DNA of 20,832 bases from positions 1 to 20,832 of the forward strand of contig JBDTOI010000068.1 of assembly GCA_039933315.1 (NCBI GenBank), written 5' to 3'. Shown piece after piece: positions 1 through 8,001 of the stretch (the first letter of the stretch is position 1; each line of letters opens with the position of its first letter). The notes beneath the pieces were generated by a model. That model was not told where the DNA came from and ran no database searches. It saw only the letters and a list, made by a program, of their open reading frames with translations. Source of the DNA: DASXRU01 sp039933315. Its GTDB lineage: Bacteria; Acidobacteriota; Blastocatellia; Pyrinomonadales; Pyrinomonadaceae. The translations under genes and the position numbers were made by a program.

Positions 1-2715
1 GATCGCGAGACCGAGGTGCGGGCCATCGCGAAAGAGATCAAGCGTTTAGTGTTGAGCGAGGATTATGAATTGAGCGATATCGCGCTGGTCGTCCGCGAGA
101 GAAGTTCGTACGCCGATACGATTCTGCGGGTCATGAAGGATGAAGCAATACCCTGCAATCTGGAGCGGCGCGTCCAGGCAACAGAAGTTCCTTCAGTACG
201 CACCTGTTTGAAGTTGTTTCAAATGCTGGGCAGCGAGGCCGCACAAAATCTGAAGAGCGGTGACGTCGCCGACCTTGTGAAATCTGATTATTTTCGCCTG
301 TCTGCAGACGACCTGGCCGCCCTGGGTCAGGCCTTTGATAAAGAATACGCGGGAGTATTACTGGCCGAATTTGCCGATGACGATTCTGAGAAAAGCATCA
401 GCCGCGCTCAACGCCTGCGCTTTGAACTTGGCATAGGACGCTGGGACGCCGACAGTTTAGAAAACGTGATTGCTTATGTCGGCAGCGAGTTGCGAATTGG
501 CGACTGGCTGTCCCGTGCGAGGCGACTGATCGCCGAGCTGCCGGAGGCTGAAGAAACCCGGGAACTTCTGCTGGGCAGTGAGGTTGCTGACGATCAGGAT
601 GGAGACTCAGTCATCGAAGCAGAATCCGAGCGCGACGACCCGGCGATAGTACGTCCGCTCCGTCCCGAGAAGAAACGCCGTCCCTCACGCGAAGTTCACC
701 CGGGGGCGATTGCGTGGGCCACGCTGGTGATACAGCGCATCGATGCGCTGATCAAAGGATTGCCGCAAAGTGGCCAGCCGGCTGACCTGCGCCGCGCGCT
801 AGTGAAGCTACTGGATGCGCTGCAGTTCTACAGCGAGACTACGAGGCCTGCCAGAAAGGCGGCCGCAGCGGAACTGGCCCAGTTGACTTTGGATCGGCGG
901 GGATTGGAAAGCCTGCGCCAGGCTTTTGTGGCTGCCGGACGCAGTATTCAAGTTGCGGAAAAAATAGTGCCCCGGCGTCCTGTCAGTACCGCGAGCGATA
1001 GCGACCGGGTTACCCTCGATACCTTTCTCAACGAAATCACTCGGTGCCTTCAGGGCCAGATACTGCGCACGGGTCTCGGCAATCGCGACGGACTGCGGGT
1101 GTTAGAGGCCACCGATGTGCGTGGCCTGCGTTTCCGCGCTTTGTTTATTGCCGGTCTGGTAGAAGGGGGATTTCCTTTGCGCGCGTCGCGCGATTGGATC
1201 TATCCGCACGAAGAGCGCGAGCGTTTACAGCGTGAAGGACTGACGCTCGAAGACAAGTCGCCCAACGTGCTGCTCAAGGAGGAGCACTATTTTTACCAGG
1301 CAGCCTGCCGGGCCACCGATCGGCTTTATCTAACCCGCCCGCTGGTGCTCGATGATGGAACGGAAACGGTAGCCTCCTACTACATTGATGAGTTAAGACA
1401 AGCCATCGCTCCGTTGGCGCTTAAGTCTGAGCGAATTCGCCGCGACTTTGATCAGCTGAGTTTGTTCGATTCATCAAGCGCAACGGAAGTTGCAGTTTCG
1501 CTGATACGACAAAGCGAACGGCGCCAGCAGACAACAACCAAGAAGGACTTGCTGCCGCTAAGTCAGATCGAGCAAATGATTTCTCAAGCTGCGGAGCTCG
1601 GCTATCTTTCCGCATCAGCGCTGCGCCGCGTGGAGATAGAACGAGAGCGATCGGGCACAGGCTTTGGCCCATATGACGGGCAAATCACCGATCCGGATCT
1701 GATTAACATGCTACGGGAAGAGTTCGGGACGCAGTTTCCGCACAGTGCCAGCGGCCTCAGTCTTTATGGCAACTGTCCTTTTAAGTTTTTCGCCCAAAGG
1801 GTTTTGAAGCTGCAACCGCGCGGCGAGGCCGCCCTTGATTTGGAGGCCATCGATGCCGGCAAACTACTGCACGAAGTTTTGCGCCGGTTCTTTGAACGGC
1901 ATCGAACGGATTCGCTTTTGTCACTCGACCGGGAAGAGATCCAGGAGGAGCTGGCCGCGGTAGCAGATGGAGTCTTTGATGAGCACGAGCGAGTGGTGCC
2001 GCCTTTGAATCCGCGCATTTGGAAGATAGATCGGGAGATTCGCAAGATCATTCTGGAGCAAGTGCTCGAGTATGAGCTTGGCGTGCAGGCAAAGACCCAC
2101 GAGGCCGGTGTGCAGCCCACATATTTTGAGGTGGCCTTCGGCATGAAACGCGAAGGCACCGATCCAATTTCGACGGACAAGTATTTAGAGTTGTCGCGCT
2201 CTGCAGCCATCGCGAATCAAGCTGAGGAGATAGTTCGCATTAAAGGCCAGATCGACCGCGTTGACGTGGCGAGCGACGGAGGTTTGATCGCCTACGATTA
2301 CAAACTTTCTAAAGGAGCGACACTGCACGATATGAAGGCGGGTCGCGACGTGCAGTTGGCGATCTACCTGGCGGCGCTGGAACAAACCGTGTTGCCGGGT
2401 AGCGAAATCGCGGGCGGCGGTTATTACGTTCTGCGCGGGCGCGGCGAACGCCGCAACAAGGGCCTCTATCGATTAATTCACAGCGACACCACCGGTATCG
2501 GCTCAGTGGGGGCGAATTTGCCTGATGCGGAATGGCGGAAAGTTCGCCAGGAAGTTATCGGACGAGTGTGGGAATTCATTGACGGTATGCGTGCCGGACA
2601 GTTTCGCGTCACGCCTTCTTTGCAACGTAAGACCTGCGGCATTTGCGACTACTCTGCTGTCTGCCGCTACCATCCTTATCGCATCAACTGGAAACTTAAG
2701 CACGCTGAGCGGTAG
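1..2715 (+). CDS. addB: AddB-like ATP-dependent nuclease subunit, PD-(D/E)XK nuclease with Fe-S cysteines (5' partial)
   Basis: The reading frame is open from base 1, and its first codons (DRETEVRAIA) resemble the conserved helicase segment found inside UvrD/AddB proteins, so the true start lies upstream. The partner addA is not in the window. Numbering from the GTG at 16: residues about 365-385 (VRGLRFRALFIAGLVEGGFP) match the C-terminal helicase-like part of AddB. A RecB-type nuclease follows, with H619, D747 (in IDR) and D761-Y-K763 as likely catalytic residues. C587 (in YGNCPFKFF) plus C874-x2-C877-x5-C883 match the four-cysteine iron-sulfur staple known in AddB nucleases. By family knowledge such proteins act with AddA to process double-strand break ends for recombination. 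A generic PD-(D/E)XK family protein or an AdnB-like protein is the alternative. The stop TAG is at 2713-2715 and the downstream gene is convergent. Confidence 0.85.
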   Translation, partial: DRETEVRAIAKEIKRLVLSEDYELSDIALVVRERSSYADTILRVMKDEAIPCNLERRVQATEVPSVRTCLKLFQMLGSEAAQNLKSGDVADLVKSDYFRLSADDLAALGQAFDKEYAGVLLAEFADDDSEKSISRAQRLRFELGIGRWDADSLENVIAYVGSELRIGDWLSRARRLIAELPEAEETRELLLGSEVADDQDGDSVIEAESERDDPAIVRPLRPEKKRRPSREVHPGAIAWATLVIQRIDALIKGLPQSGQPADLRRALVKLLDALQFYSETTRPARKAAAAELAQLTLDRRGLESLRQAFVAAGRSIQVAEKIVPRRPVSTASDSDRVTLDTFLNEITRCLQGQILRTGLGNRDGLRVLEATDVRGLRFRALFIAGLVEGGFPLRASRDWIYPHEERERLQREGLTLEDKSPNVLLKEEHYFYQAACRATDRLYLTRPLVLDDGTETVASYYIDELRQAIAPLALKSERIRRDFDQLSLFDSSSATEVAVSLIRQSERRQQTTTKKDLLPLSQIEQMISQAAELGYLSASALRRVEIERERSGTGFGPYDGQITDPDLINMLREEFGTQFPHSASGLSLYGNCPFKFFAQRVLKLQPRGEAALDLEAIDAGKLLHEVLRRFFERHRTDSLLSLDREEIQEELAAVADGVFDEHERVVPPLNPRIWKIDREIRKIILEQVLEYELGVQAKTHEAGVQPTYFEVAFGMKREGTDPISTDKYLELSRSAAIANQAEEIVRIKGQIDRVDVASDGGLIAYDYKLSKGATLHDMKAGRDVQLAIYLAALEQTVLPGSEIAGGGYYVLRGRGERRNKGLYRLIHSDTTGIGSVGANLPDAEWRKVRQEVIGRVWEFIDGMRAGQFRVTPSLQRKTCGICDYSAVCRYHPYRINWKLKHAER

Positions 2716-2743
2716 TACCTGCTGCTTCACGAGCGGAGGGAAC

Positions 2744-2766
2744 ACTCGCCATCCTAACCCGCGAGT
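2744..2766. terminator. possible weak bidirectional stem-loop between convergent genes
   Basis: In the 75-bp gap between two converging genes, ACTCGC (2744-2749) and GCGAGT (2761-2766) form a perfect 6-bp stem with an 11-base loop, followed on the plus strand by TTTC. The position suits a shared terminator. The stem is short and the T-run is poor, so this is only a candidate. Confidence 0.22.
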
Positions 2767-2790
2767 TTCTATGAGGCAGCTTCTCCCGTT

Positions 2791-3477
2791 TCACGGCATT
2801 CGTCTGGCACCGAGCGAGGGTTCATGTCCTGGCGAGTTAATAAAGCGTTCCGGCTCTGCGAAGGCTTCTTCCAATCGGGTTAAGAACCGTCCCACATGTA
2901 ATCCGTCCACCAGGGCGTGGTGCACTTCCACCGAAATCGGTAGCATCAAGCGCTCGTTCTCTTTCTTGAACTTGCCAAAAACAATCCTCGGGATTGACTC
3001 TCCGCGGCCGCTACTGCGTGCGTGGGCAAAGCTGGTAAAGGAAAACCAGGGCAGTGTGGTGTGGTATATCACGTCATCACGCATGGTTGGCCTTAATGCG
3101 CCGTCCCCGGTCCGCACCTCATCTATTGCTTTCCCCATATCACTTACAAACTTCTCGAAATCACGCTGGTAATCAAAATACGCGTAAGTAAAGGTCTCAT
3201 TGGGCAGCAACACTGTGGTGCCGCCGTTCACTACGTCATGGACCAATACGTTTTTATCCTTGAGCCGATAGCGAAACGGCTCGATCTCGTTTGCAATTCG
3301 AAGGGTAAAGTAATGGAGAGCCAATGAAATTCTCAGACCAGGCCGGTCGCGCACGAACGCAACGAGCTTCGTGACGTCGATGGGGACGCACACGTTGAAG
3401 TAAGGATTCGAGTAATCCAGGAAGAAATGAAACAGCTCCCGGCGCGGCCAGTTTGCTATGTCAAGATATTCGGCCAT
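2791..3477 (-). CDS. Chloramphenicol acetyltransferase-like protein (type A CAT family)
   Basis: A 228-residue protein, close to the 210-220 residues usual for trimeric classical CATs. The hallmark motif HHALVDG spans residues 186-192, placing the predicted catalytic base at H187 and the structural aspartate at D191. PWFSFTSF (143-150) matches the conserved segment whose serine (here S146) stabilises the transition state in CAT. Members transfer acetyl from acetyl-CoA to the 3-hydroxyl of chloramphenicol, but many chromosomal homologues have no proven antibiotic substrate. ATG at 3475-3477 is used and no good Shine-Dalgarno is seen. It lies 30 bp after the polX stop on the same strand, so it is probably the last gene of the antitoxin-toxin-polX transcript. 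Family assignment is firm; the resistance role is inference. Confidence 0.87.
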   Translation of the reverse strand: MAEYLDIANWPRRELFHFFLDYSNPYFNVCVPIDVTKLVAFVRDRPGLRISLALHYFTLRIANEIEPFRYRLKDKNVLVHDVVNGGTTVLLPNETFTYAYFDYQRDFEKFVSDMGKAIDEVRTGDGALRPTMRDDVIYHTTLPWFSFTSFAHARSSGRGESIPRIVFGKFKKENERLMLPISVEVHHALVDGLHVGRFLTRLEEAFAEPERFINSPGHEPSLGARRMP

Positions 3478-3507
3478 GCCGGAATTCTAACATGAAGGAG
3501 TTGCACT

Positions 3508-5244
3508 CTATCGCGCTGCAGCAGGGTTAACGGCCTTCTGAAAACTTCTTACACTGAGTGTGTTCAGGACTTCGCCGCGCCGGACCCAGCCGCGGCGCGC
3601 GATTCCTATCCCAAACTTCAAATTGTACATATCGCGGATTGAGTGGGCGTCGGTCGAGATGACGAACTTGATCTTTCGCTTGCGCGCTTCGCGCAACCAG
3701 CGAGGCTCCATGTCCAGCCGGTGCGGATCGCCGTTGATCTCAATCGCAGCGCGCGACTCGGCGATCACGTCAAGGATCTCCTCCACCCGGCAGGCGAATG
3801 GGGGCCGCCGCTGGATTAGGCGGCCCAGGGCGTGGCCCCAGATCTTGAATACCGGCTGCTTCATCGCGGACACGATGCGACGCGTCATCTGGTCTTCATC
3901 CATCTTGTAACGGGCGTGAATGCTGGCGACGATGATGTCAAACTTCTCTAGTATGCGATCGGGATAATCGAGCAAGCCTTTGGCGGTAATGTCCGACTCA
4001 GTGCCCTTCAATAATTTGATCTTCACCTTTTCCTGCGTCTCGTCGATCTCGTCCCATTGGCGCCTCAAACGATCAACTGTCAGCCCGCCGGCGTAACTTG
4101 CCGTGGGTGAGTGATCGGTGATCGTCAGGTATTTCATTCCCAGACCTTCCGCGGCGCGGGCCATCTCTTCAACGGTGTTGCGCCCATCGGAATAGACGGT
4201 GTGGCAGTGGATCATTCCCTGTATGTCGGGGAGTGTGATCAGATCCTCAGGTAACTTGTGCTTGAGCGCGGCTTCGATCTCGCCGGTGTTTTCGCGCAGT
4301 TCCGGGGGGATGTATTGCATGCCGAAGTGGCGATAGATGTCTGCTTCGGTTTCGATGGACGAACTTGCCTTGACGGTCTCGGCTTTGCCTCTTGCGCGCG
4401 GAGCCCTCCCTGACGGTCGGGCTTCTGCTTGGGGCGCCAATCCCTCGAGGTGGGCGGGGGAGCCGGTGGCTTGGAAAAGCGCCAGGGTGTATTCATCGGG
4501 GCGCACGGCAGTGAGTTCCACCCTGGGGCCCTCAGCTAGTCTGACGGTGCAAACGGTTTTAGCTTCGCTTTCAATTTTTGTGATTATGGGGTAGCGGCGG
4601 AAGTGTTCGGTCAGAGCAGCGGGGCGAGCGCCGGCGGCGACGATGCGAATGGTCGAAACGGTTTCTTTCCAGCGGCGGATGGAGCCAGCCGCATCAATAC
4701 TGGCCAAACCCGGGGCGGTCTGCATGTATTCGAGAATGCGATCCGCGATGCGCAGCGCGTGCAGTAGGAGAATTCGCTCGCCGCGATTGTAGTATTTGCC
4801 GATGCTTTCCAGAATCCTTTGCTCGGTCTTTGCGCCAAAGCCCTTCAGCTCGCGAATTTTGCCGGCTTCGCATGCGGCTTTAAGATCGGCGACGCTTCCG
4901 ATACCGAGTTCCTGATGAAGTTTTTCGATCTTTTTCAGATTCAGACCCGGCACCTGTGACAGCTCGAGAATGCCTGACGGTAATTCCTGTTTGAGTTTGT
5001 CGAGGAAGGAAGAGCGGCCCGTGTTGTACAGCTCCGCGATCTGGGCTGCCAGCGCATTACCCACGCCCTTGATTTCCGTCAGTCGTCGCTGGCGCACCAG
5101 CTCGCCGATGTCGTCGGTTAGTTCGGCGATAGAACGCGCACCGGCTTTATAAGCGCGGGCTTTGAAATAATCGTTGCCGCCCTTGATCTCCAGCAGGGCC
5201 CCGGTTTCCTGCAGCGCGGCGGCGATAGCGAATTTATCCAGCAT
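3508..5244 (-). CDS. polX: PolX-type protein: degenerate X-family polymerase domain plus intact PHP exonuclease
   Basis: A 578-residue protein with the bacterial PolX layout: helix-hairpin-helix DNA-binding region (about 1-150), X-family polymerase core (about 160-270), and C-terminal PHP domain (about 335-575). The PHP metal ligands are all visible: H346-x-H348, D353, H378 (TDH), E416, H443, H471 (GHALGRL), D532 and H534 (TDAH). So a Mn-dependent 3'-5' exonuclease or AP/phosphatase-type activity is likely. The polymerase site is not intact. After the conserved GSIRRWKETV (187-196) the expected D-x-D is T198-I-R200, and the third aspartate is E243. The part after GSPAH (261-265), usually the thumb start, is replaced by a basic low-complexity linker (about 267-297) carrying a REP-like palindrome. 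The ATG lies 3 bp after the doc stop (TAG GAG ATG), which suggests translational coupling. I recall that a noncanonical PolX group acting only as exonuclease has been described; not checked here. Confidence 0.93.
   Translation of the reverse strand: MLDKFAIAAALQETGALLEIKGGNDYFKARAYKAGARSIAELTDDIGELVRQRRLTEIKGVGNALAAQIAELYNTGRSSFLDKLKQELPSGILELSQVPGLNLKKIEKLHQELGIGSVADLKAACEAGKIRELKGFGAKTEQRILESIGKYYNRGERILLLHALRIADRILEYMQTAPGLASIDAAGSIRRWKETVSTIRIVAAGARPAALTEHFRRYPIITKIESEAKTVCTVRLAEGPRVELTAVRPDEYTLALFQATGSPAHLEGLAPQAEARPSGRAPRARGKAETVKASSSIETEADIYRHFGMQYIPPELRENTGEIEAALKHKLPEDLITLPDIQGMIHCHTVYSDGRNTVEEMARAAEGLGMKYLTITDHSPTASYAGGLTVDRLRRQWDEIDETQEKVKIKLLKGTESDITAKGLLDYPDRILEKFDIIVASIHARYKMDEDQMTRRIVSAMKQPVFKIWGHALGRLIQRRPPFACRVEEILDVIAESRAAIEINGDPHRLDMEPRWLREARKRKIKFVISTDAHSIRDMYNLKFGIGIARRGWVRRGEVLNTLSVRSFQKAVNPAAAR
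4402..4423. repeat. REP-like palindrome inside the polX reading frame
   Basis: An imperfect 22-bp palindrome whose outer arms are AGCCC and GGGCT, with two further C-G pairs inside after a 2x2 mismatch. It encodes PolX residues 274-281 (EARPSGRA) in a disordered-looking linker. The look (hairpin-forming, GC-rich, in a non-conserved spot) suggests an inserted repetitive extragenic palindrome that kept the frame open. Its genome copy number cannot be seen from this window. Confidence 0.4.
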
Positions 5245-5247
5245 CTC

Positions 5248-5622
5248 CTATTTCCTGACGAGCGTGCGTAACCTGGCTTCGACATCGTCTCGATTCAAAC
5301 TGCTATCAGCAATTCCCATATAGAGTTTCAGGAGCTGCTTCTCAGTCGCTCTTACCTCGACACCGTTAATATGCAAAAAGATTTCGGTGGCCACCGCCGC
5401 TACTCGCTTATTCCCATCCAAAAATGCATGCGCCTTGGTCAGGTGGTAAGCATACGCAGCGGCGCATCCAATCGCGTCCGCATCTTCATAATGAAAACGG
5501 TTCTGTACGGCTACCAGCGCAGACTCCAGAGCACCTTCGTCACGGATTTCAGGACTGCCGCCATGCTCTTCGATCGCACGGGCGTGTAACGCGAGAACTT
5601 CTCCCTTGTGGAGAAAGATCAC
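5248..5622 (-). CDS. doc: Doc-type (death-on-curing, Fic fold) toxin
   Basis: A 124-residue protein, the usual length for Doc. The motif H65-A-F-L-D-G-N-K-R73 is the Doc version of the Fic active site, HxFx(D/N)GNKR. Family knowledge: Doc phosphorylates EF-Tu and stops translation until neutralised by its partner. Translation starts at GTG (5620-5622), which overlaps the antitoxin stop as GTGA, so the two are translationally coupled in the order antitoxin then toxin. The stop TAG is 3 bp from the polX start. All motif residues are intact, so an active toxin is expected. Confidence 0.93.
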   Translation of the reverse strand: MIFLHKGEVLALHARAIEEHGGSPEIRDEGALESALVAVQNRFHYEDADAIGCAAAYAYHLTKAHAFLDGNKRVAAVATEIFLHINGVEVRATEKQLLKLYMGIADSSLNRDDVEARLRTLVRK

Positions 5623-5897
5623 TTCGTGCGCCCTCGCCGGGGCGAAGGGGCCGCTGCGCTGGCCGGACCTTCCGCCAAACGGGCAAGCAATCCCTTCCGC
5701 AGTGAGAACACGTGATCCGCTGCCCGGCGTACGCGGTCGACACGTTCAGCTTCCTGGGTGGAGCGCACGATCAGCGCCTGATCAAGCACGGAGAGCTCGA
5801 CCTCATCCCCGATTTCAAGGTTCATAAGTTTCAGCACGTCTCGCGAGAGAACGATTGCGGCAGAATTGCCCACCGAACTGATTTTCTTGCGTAGCAT
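5619..5897 (-). CDS. AbrB/MazE/SpoVT-type antitoxin of the Doc module
   Basis: A 92-residue protein. Residues 1-45 (with SSVGNSAAIVLSRDVLKLMNL then IGDEVEL split across strands) have the swapped-hairpin AbrB/MazE DNA-binding pattern; the rest is charged and ends in a Pro/Ala/Arg-rich tail, typical of an antitoxin segment that folds on the toxin. It should bind its own promoter and neutralise Doc. ATG at 5895-5897 is preceded by a strong AGGAGG with 8-base spacing, the best Shine-Dalgarno in the window. The stop overlaps the doc start by 4 bp. Pairing of AbrB-type antitoxins with Doc toxins is known; no Phd-type antitoxin is present. Confidence 0.87.
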   Translation of the reverse strand: MLRKKISSVGNSAAIVLSRDVLKLMNLEIGDEVELSVLDQALIVRSTQEAERVDRVRRAADHVFSLRKGLLARLAEGPASAAAPSPRRGRTK

Positions 5898-6015
5898 TGG
5901 CCTCGCCTCCTGAGCTTATGTTATAAATCCCGCATAAACTTCGTTAGAACATAGTAAGTACGGAATGGCAGCATGGTCAAGAGGACTCAGTCTAATCATT
6001 CTGGAAAGGGACGAA
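5898..6015. promoter_or_regulatory. divergent intergenic region with putative antitoxin operator
   Basis: These 118 bp separate the minus-strand toxin-antitoxin operon from the plus-strand DUF885 gene, so promoters for both should be here. An AT-rich patch contains TTATG (5916-5920) and CATAA (5933-5937), an inverted repeat with a 12-base spacer next to a TTATAA-like stretch. This would be a fitting place for an autoregulatory AbrB-type operator. I cannot define -35/-10 boxes with confidence on either strand. Confidence 0.3.
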
Positions 6016-8001
6016 ATGAAGAGAATTCTGGTTCTAAGCGCAATCGCGTTGATTGTCGTTGGCTGCACCCAGCCACCGCCGACTAATCAAAACACCGTCA
6101 AGAGCGAGGGCACCGCCGATGCGGCCTTCAAGACAACTCACGATAAGTACGTGGTGGAGTTTCTCCGCCGTAACCCGACAGTGAATACTTATCTCGGGGG
6201 GGCGGGGCTGGATCCTTCACTGCGCGAAGCTGACGGCACGCTGCGCGATCATTCTGCTTCTGCTTTGGAACAAGAGGACCAGTGGCTCGCGGACAACCTT
6301 AAGGCTTTCGAAGGCATTGAGGCCGCCTCCCTTTCGCCAACCAGGCGTATTGACCGCGAAGTCGCGCTGGCCCAGATCAGGTTTCAGTTGCACCTGCACC
6401 AGGTGCGCAAGTACCAGGAACGAGCGCTCGATACCTACACCGACGAACCGTTTCGCGCCGTGGACTTTTACATGCAGGGCATGACTCAGACCGGCGACAA
6501 GACTTATGGCACGCCGGAAGAGTGGGGCCTGGTCGTCAAGCGCATCCAATCGATCCCTCGCTACCTGCAAACTGCGCAGGATCAGATCAGTGCCGGCTTG
6601 AAGTCGGGCAATACACCTGACTGGCGCATGCTCAAGCGCAACGGACTGGATACAACTGCGGCCAATGCCGATCACTTTGATAAGAAGTTAACCGAACAGG
6701 CTTCCAAGACTATTGCCGCCGGTTCGCAGCGCAATGAGCTAATTAAACAATTGACTGAAGCTTCAAAGAACGCGGCGAACGCTTACCGCGCCTTGCACGA
6801 TTTCATTGCCAAAACATTTTTCGATGATCCGCTGGCGGAGAACGCGCATGATGGGATTAAGCCCCAGTTTCGTTCCGATCGTTTCGCGATGGGCGAGGAA
6901 GAGTACAACTGGGCGTTGAAGAATAACCTGCGGATGGAAAAGAGTTCGGGCCAGTTGTACGAAGAGGCCTGGCCCATCGTGCTGGCGACCCAGCAGGAGA
7001 TGATTAAGCTCGCCGATGAAATAGCCTTAAAACGCAAAATCAAAGCGCCTAACGCCGAAGCCACTGTGGGCGCCGTGCTGGAGGATTTGGGCAAGGACTA
7101 TCCGAAGTCGGACGCAGAGATGGTGAACTGGTACCGCGATGAAGGCGTAAAGCTGGTGGAGTACGCACGCAAAACCGGACTCTTCGACGTGCCGGCGGAT
7201 TACAAACTGGACGTGGTCGAAACGCCGCCACCCTTGCGGGCTTCGATCGACGGCGCAGCTTATTATCCGGCCCCGCCTTTCAAGAATAGCGGGGTGGGGC
7301 GTTTCTACGTCACCACCTCGGGTAACAACGACCCCGCAGTTCTGAAGGAGAACAATCGCGCGGCCCTGGCTGACCTCGCGGCCCATGAGGGTTTTCCTGG
7401 CCACGACTGGCATTACAAAACTATGCAGCAGAATCGCGATCAGATTGCGGGGGTGCGCTGGCTGACACCGGGCGCGGTCGAAGACTCATCGTCGATGTGG
7501 GAAGACTCGATGGCCGCAGAAGGCTGGGCGCTTTACTCTGAGGCCCTGATGGCTGAACCACAGCCGGGTGCGCCGGAAGGTTTCTACACTCCGGAGCAAA
7601 AGCTTTATATGTTGCAGGGCAAGCTGTACCGCGACCTGCGCGTGCGGGTTGATACCGGAATCCATACCGGGCGCATGTCGTACGACGACGCAGTCGATCT
7701 CTTTTCGCAGGTGCGCGACTTCCAGCCCGGCTCTTGCCGCGATGCCGGACTGAGCGAGGCCAAAAGCGCCAGTTGCGACAGCTCCGAGCGGGCCATCTTT
7801 CGTTACTCCAAGTGGCCTACGCAGGCGATTACGTACCGGCTCGGCAAGGATCAGATATTCGCCTTGCGCAAGCAAGCAGCGGACCTTCTCGGCCCGAGCT
7901 TTTCGGCTAAGGCGTTTCACGTCTTGTTCATGAAGCAGGGGACAATCCCCTCGGGCTACTTCCACGACGAGCTTTTGAATCAGCTGCGCCCCGGGAAGTG
8001 A
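6016..8001 (+). CDS. DUF885 family metallopeptidase-like lipoprotein
   Basis: A 661-residue protein from ATG 6016, chosen over an in-frame ATG 51 bp upstream because it gives a clean lipoprotein signal (basic start, hydrophobic core, lipobox IVVGC with Cys about residue 17) and has an AAGGGA Shine-Dalgarno just upstream. Conserved DUF885 features: H457-E458-G-F-P-G-H463, a zinc-peptidase-like motif; E502 in EGWALYSE as the likely third ligand; and a C-terminal AITYRLGK...FH block typical of the family. It is probably anchored to a membrane and faces the periplasm or the cell surface. Peptidase activity is inferred from the motif; substrates are unknown. Its stop touches a 30-bp inverted repeat whose inner palindrome could help end transcription. 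Monocistronic in this context. Confidence 0.9.
   Translation: MKRILVLSAIALIVVGCTQPPPTNQNTVKSEGTADAAFKTTHDKYVVEFLRRNPTVNTYLGGAGLDPSLREADGTLRDHSASALEQEDQWLADNLKAFEGIEAASLSPTRRIDREVALAQIRFQLHLHQVRKYQERALDTYTDEPFRAVDFYMQGMTQTGDKTYGTPEEWGLVVKRIQSIPRYLQTAQDQISAGLKSGNTPDWRMLKRNGLDTTAANADHFDKKLTEQASKTIAAGSQRNELIKQLTEASKNAANAYRALHDFIAKTFFDDPLAENAHDGIKPQFRSDRFAMGEEEYNWALKNNLRMEKSSGQLYEEAWPIVLATQQEMIKLADEIALKRKIKAPNAEATVGAVLEDLGKDYPKSDAEMVNWYRDEGVKLVEYARKTGLFDVPADYKLDVVETPPPLRASIDGAAYYPAPPFKNSGVGRFYVTTSGNNDPAVLKENNRAALADLAAHEGFPGHDWHYKTMQQNRDQIAGVRWLTPGAVEDSSSMWEDSMAAEGWALYSEALMAEPQPGAPEGFYTPEQKLYMLQGKLYRDLRVRVDTGIHTGRMSYDDAVDLFSQVRDFQPGSCRDAGLSEAKSASCDSSERAIFRYSKWPTQAITYRLGKDQIFALRKQAADLLGPSFSAKAFHVLFMKQGTIPSGYFHDELLNQLRPGK

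Noticed and set aside
1764..2210. 148-codon frame opposite the AddB-like gene
   Set aside because: It is antisense to a strongly conserved nuclease domain and has a serine/arginine-rich composition typical of a shadow frame.
2525..3172. 215-codon plus-strand frame across the convergent junction
   Set aside because: It overlaps the ends of both the AddB-like and CAT-like genes, whose motifs are unmistakable in their own frames.
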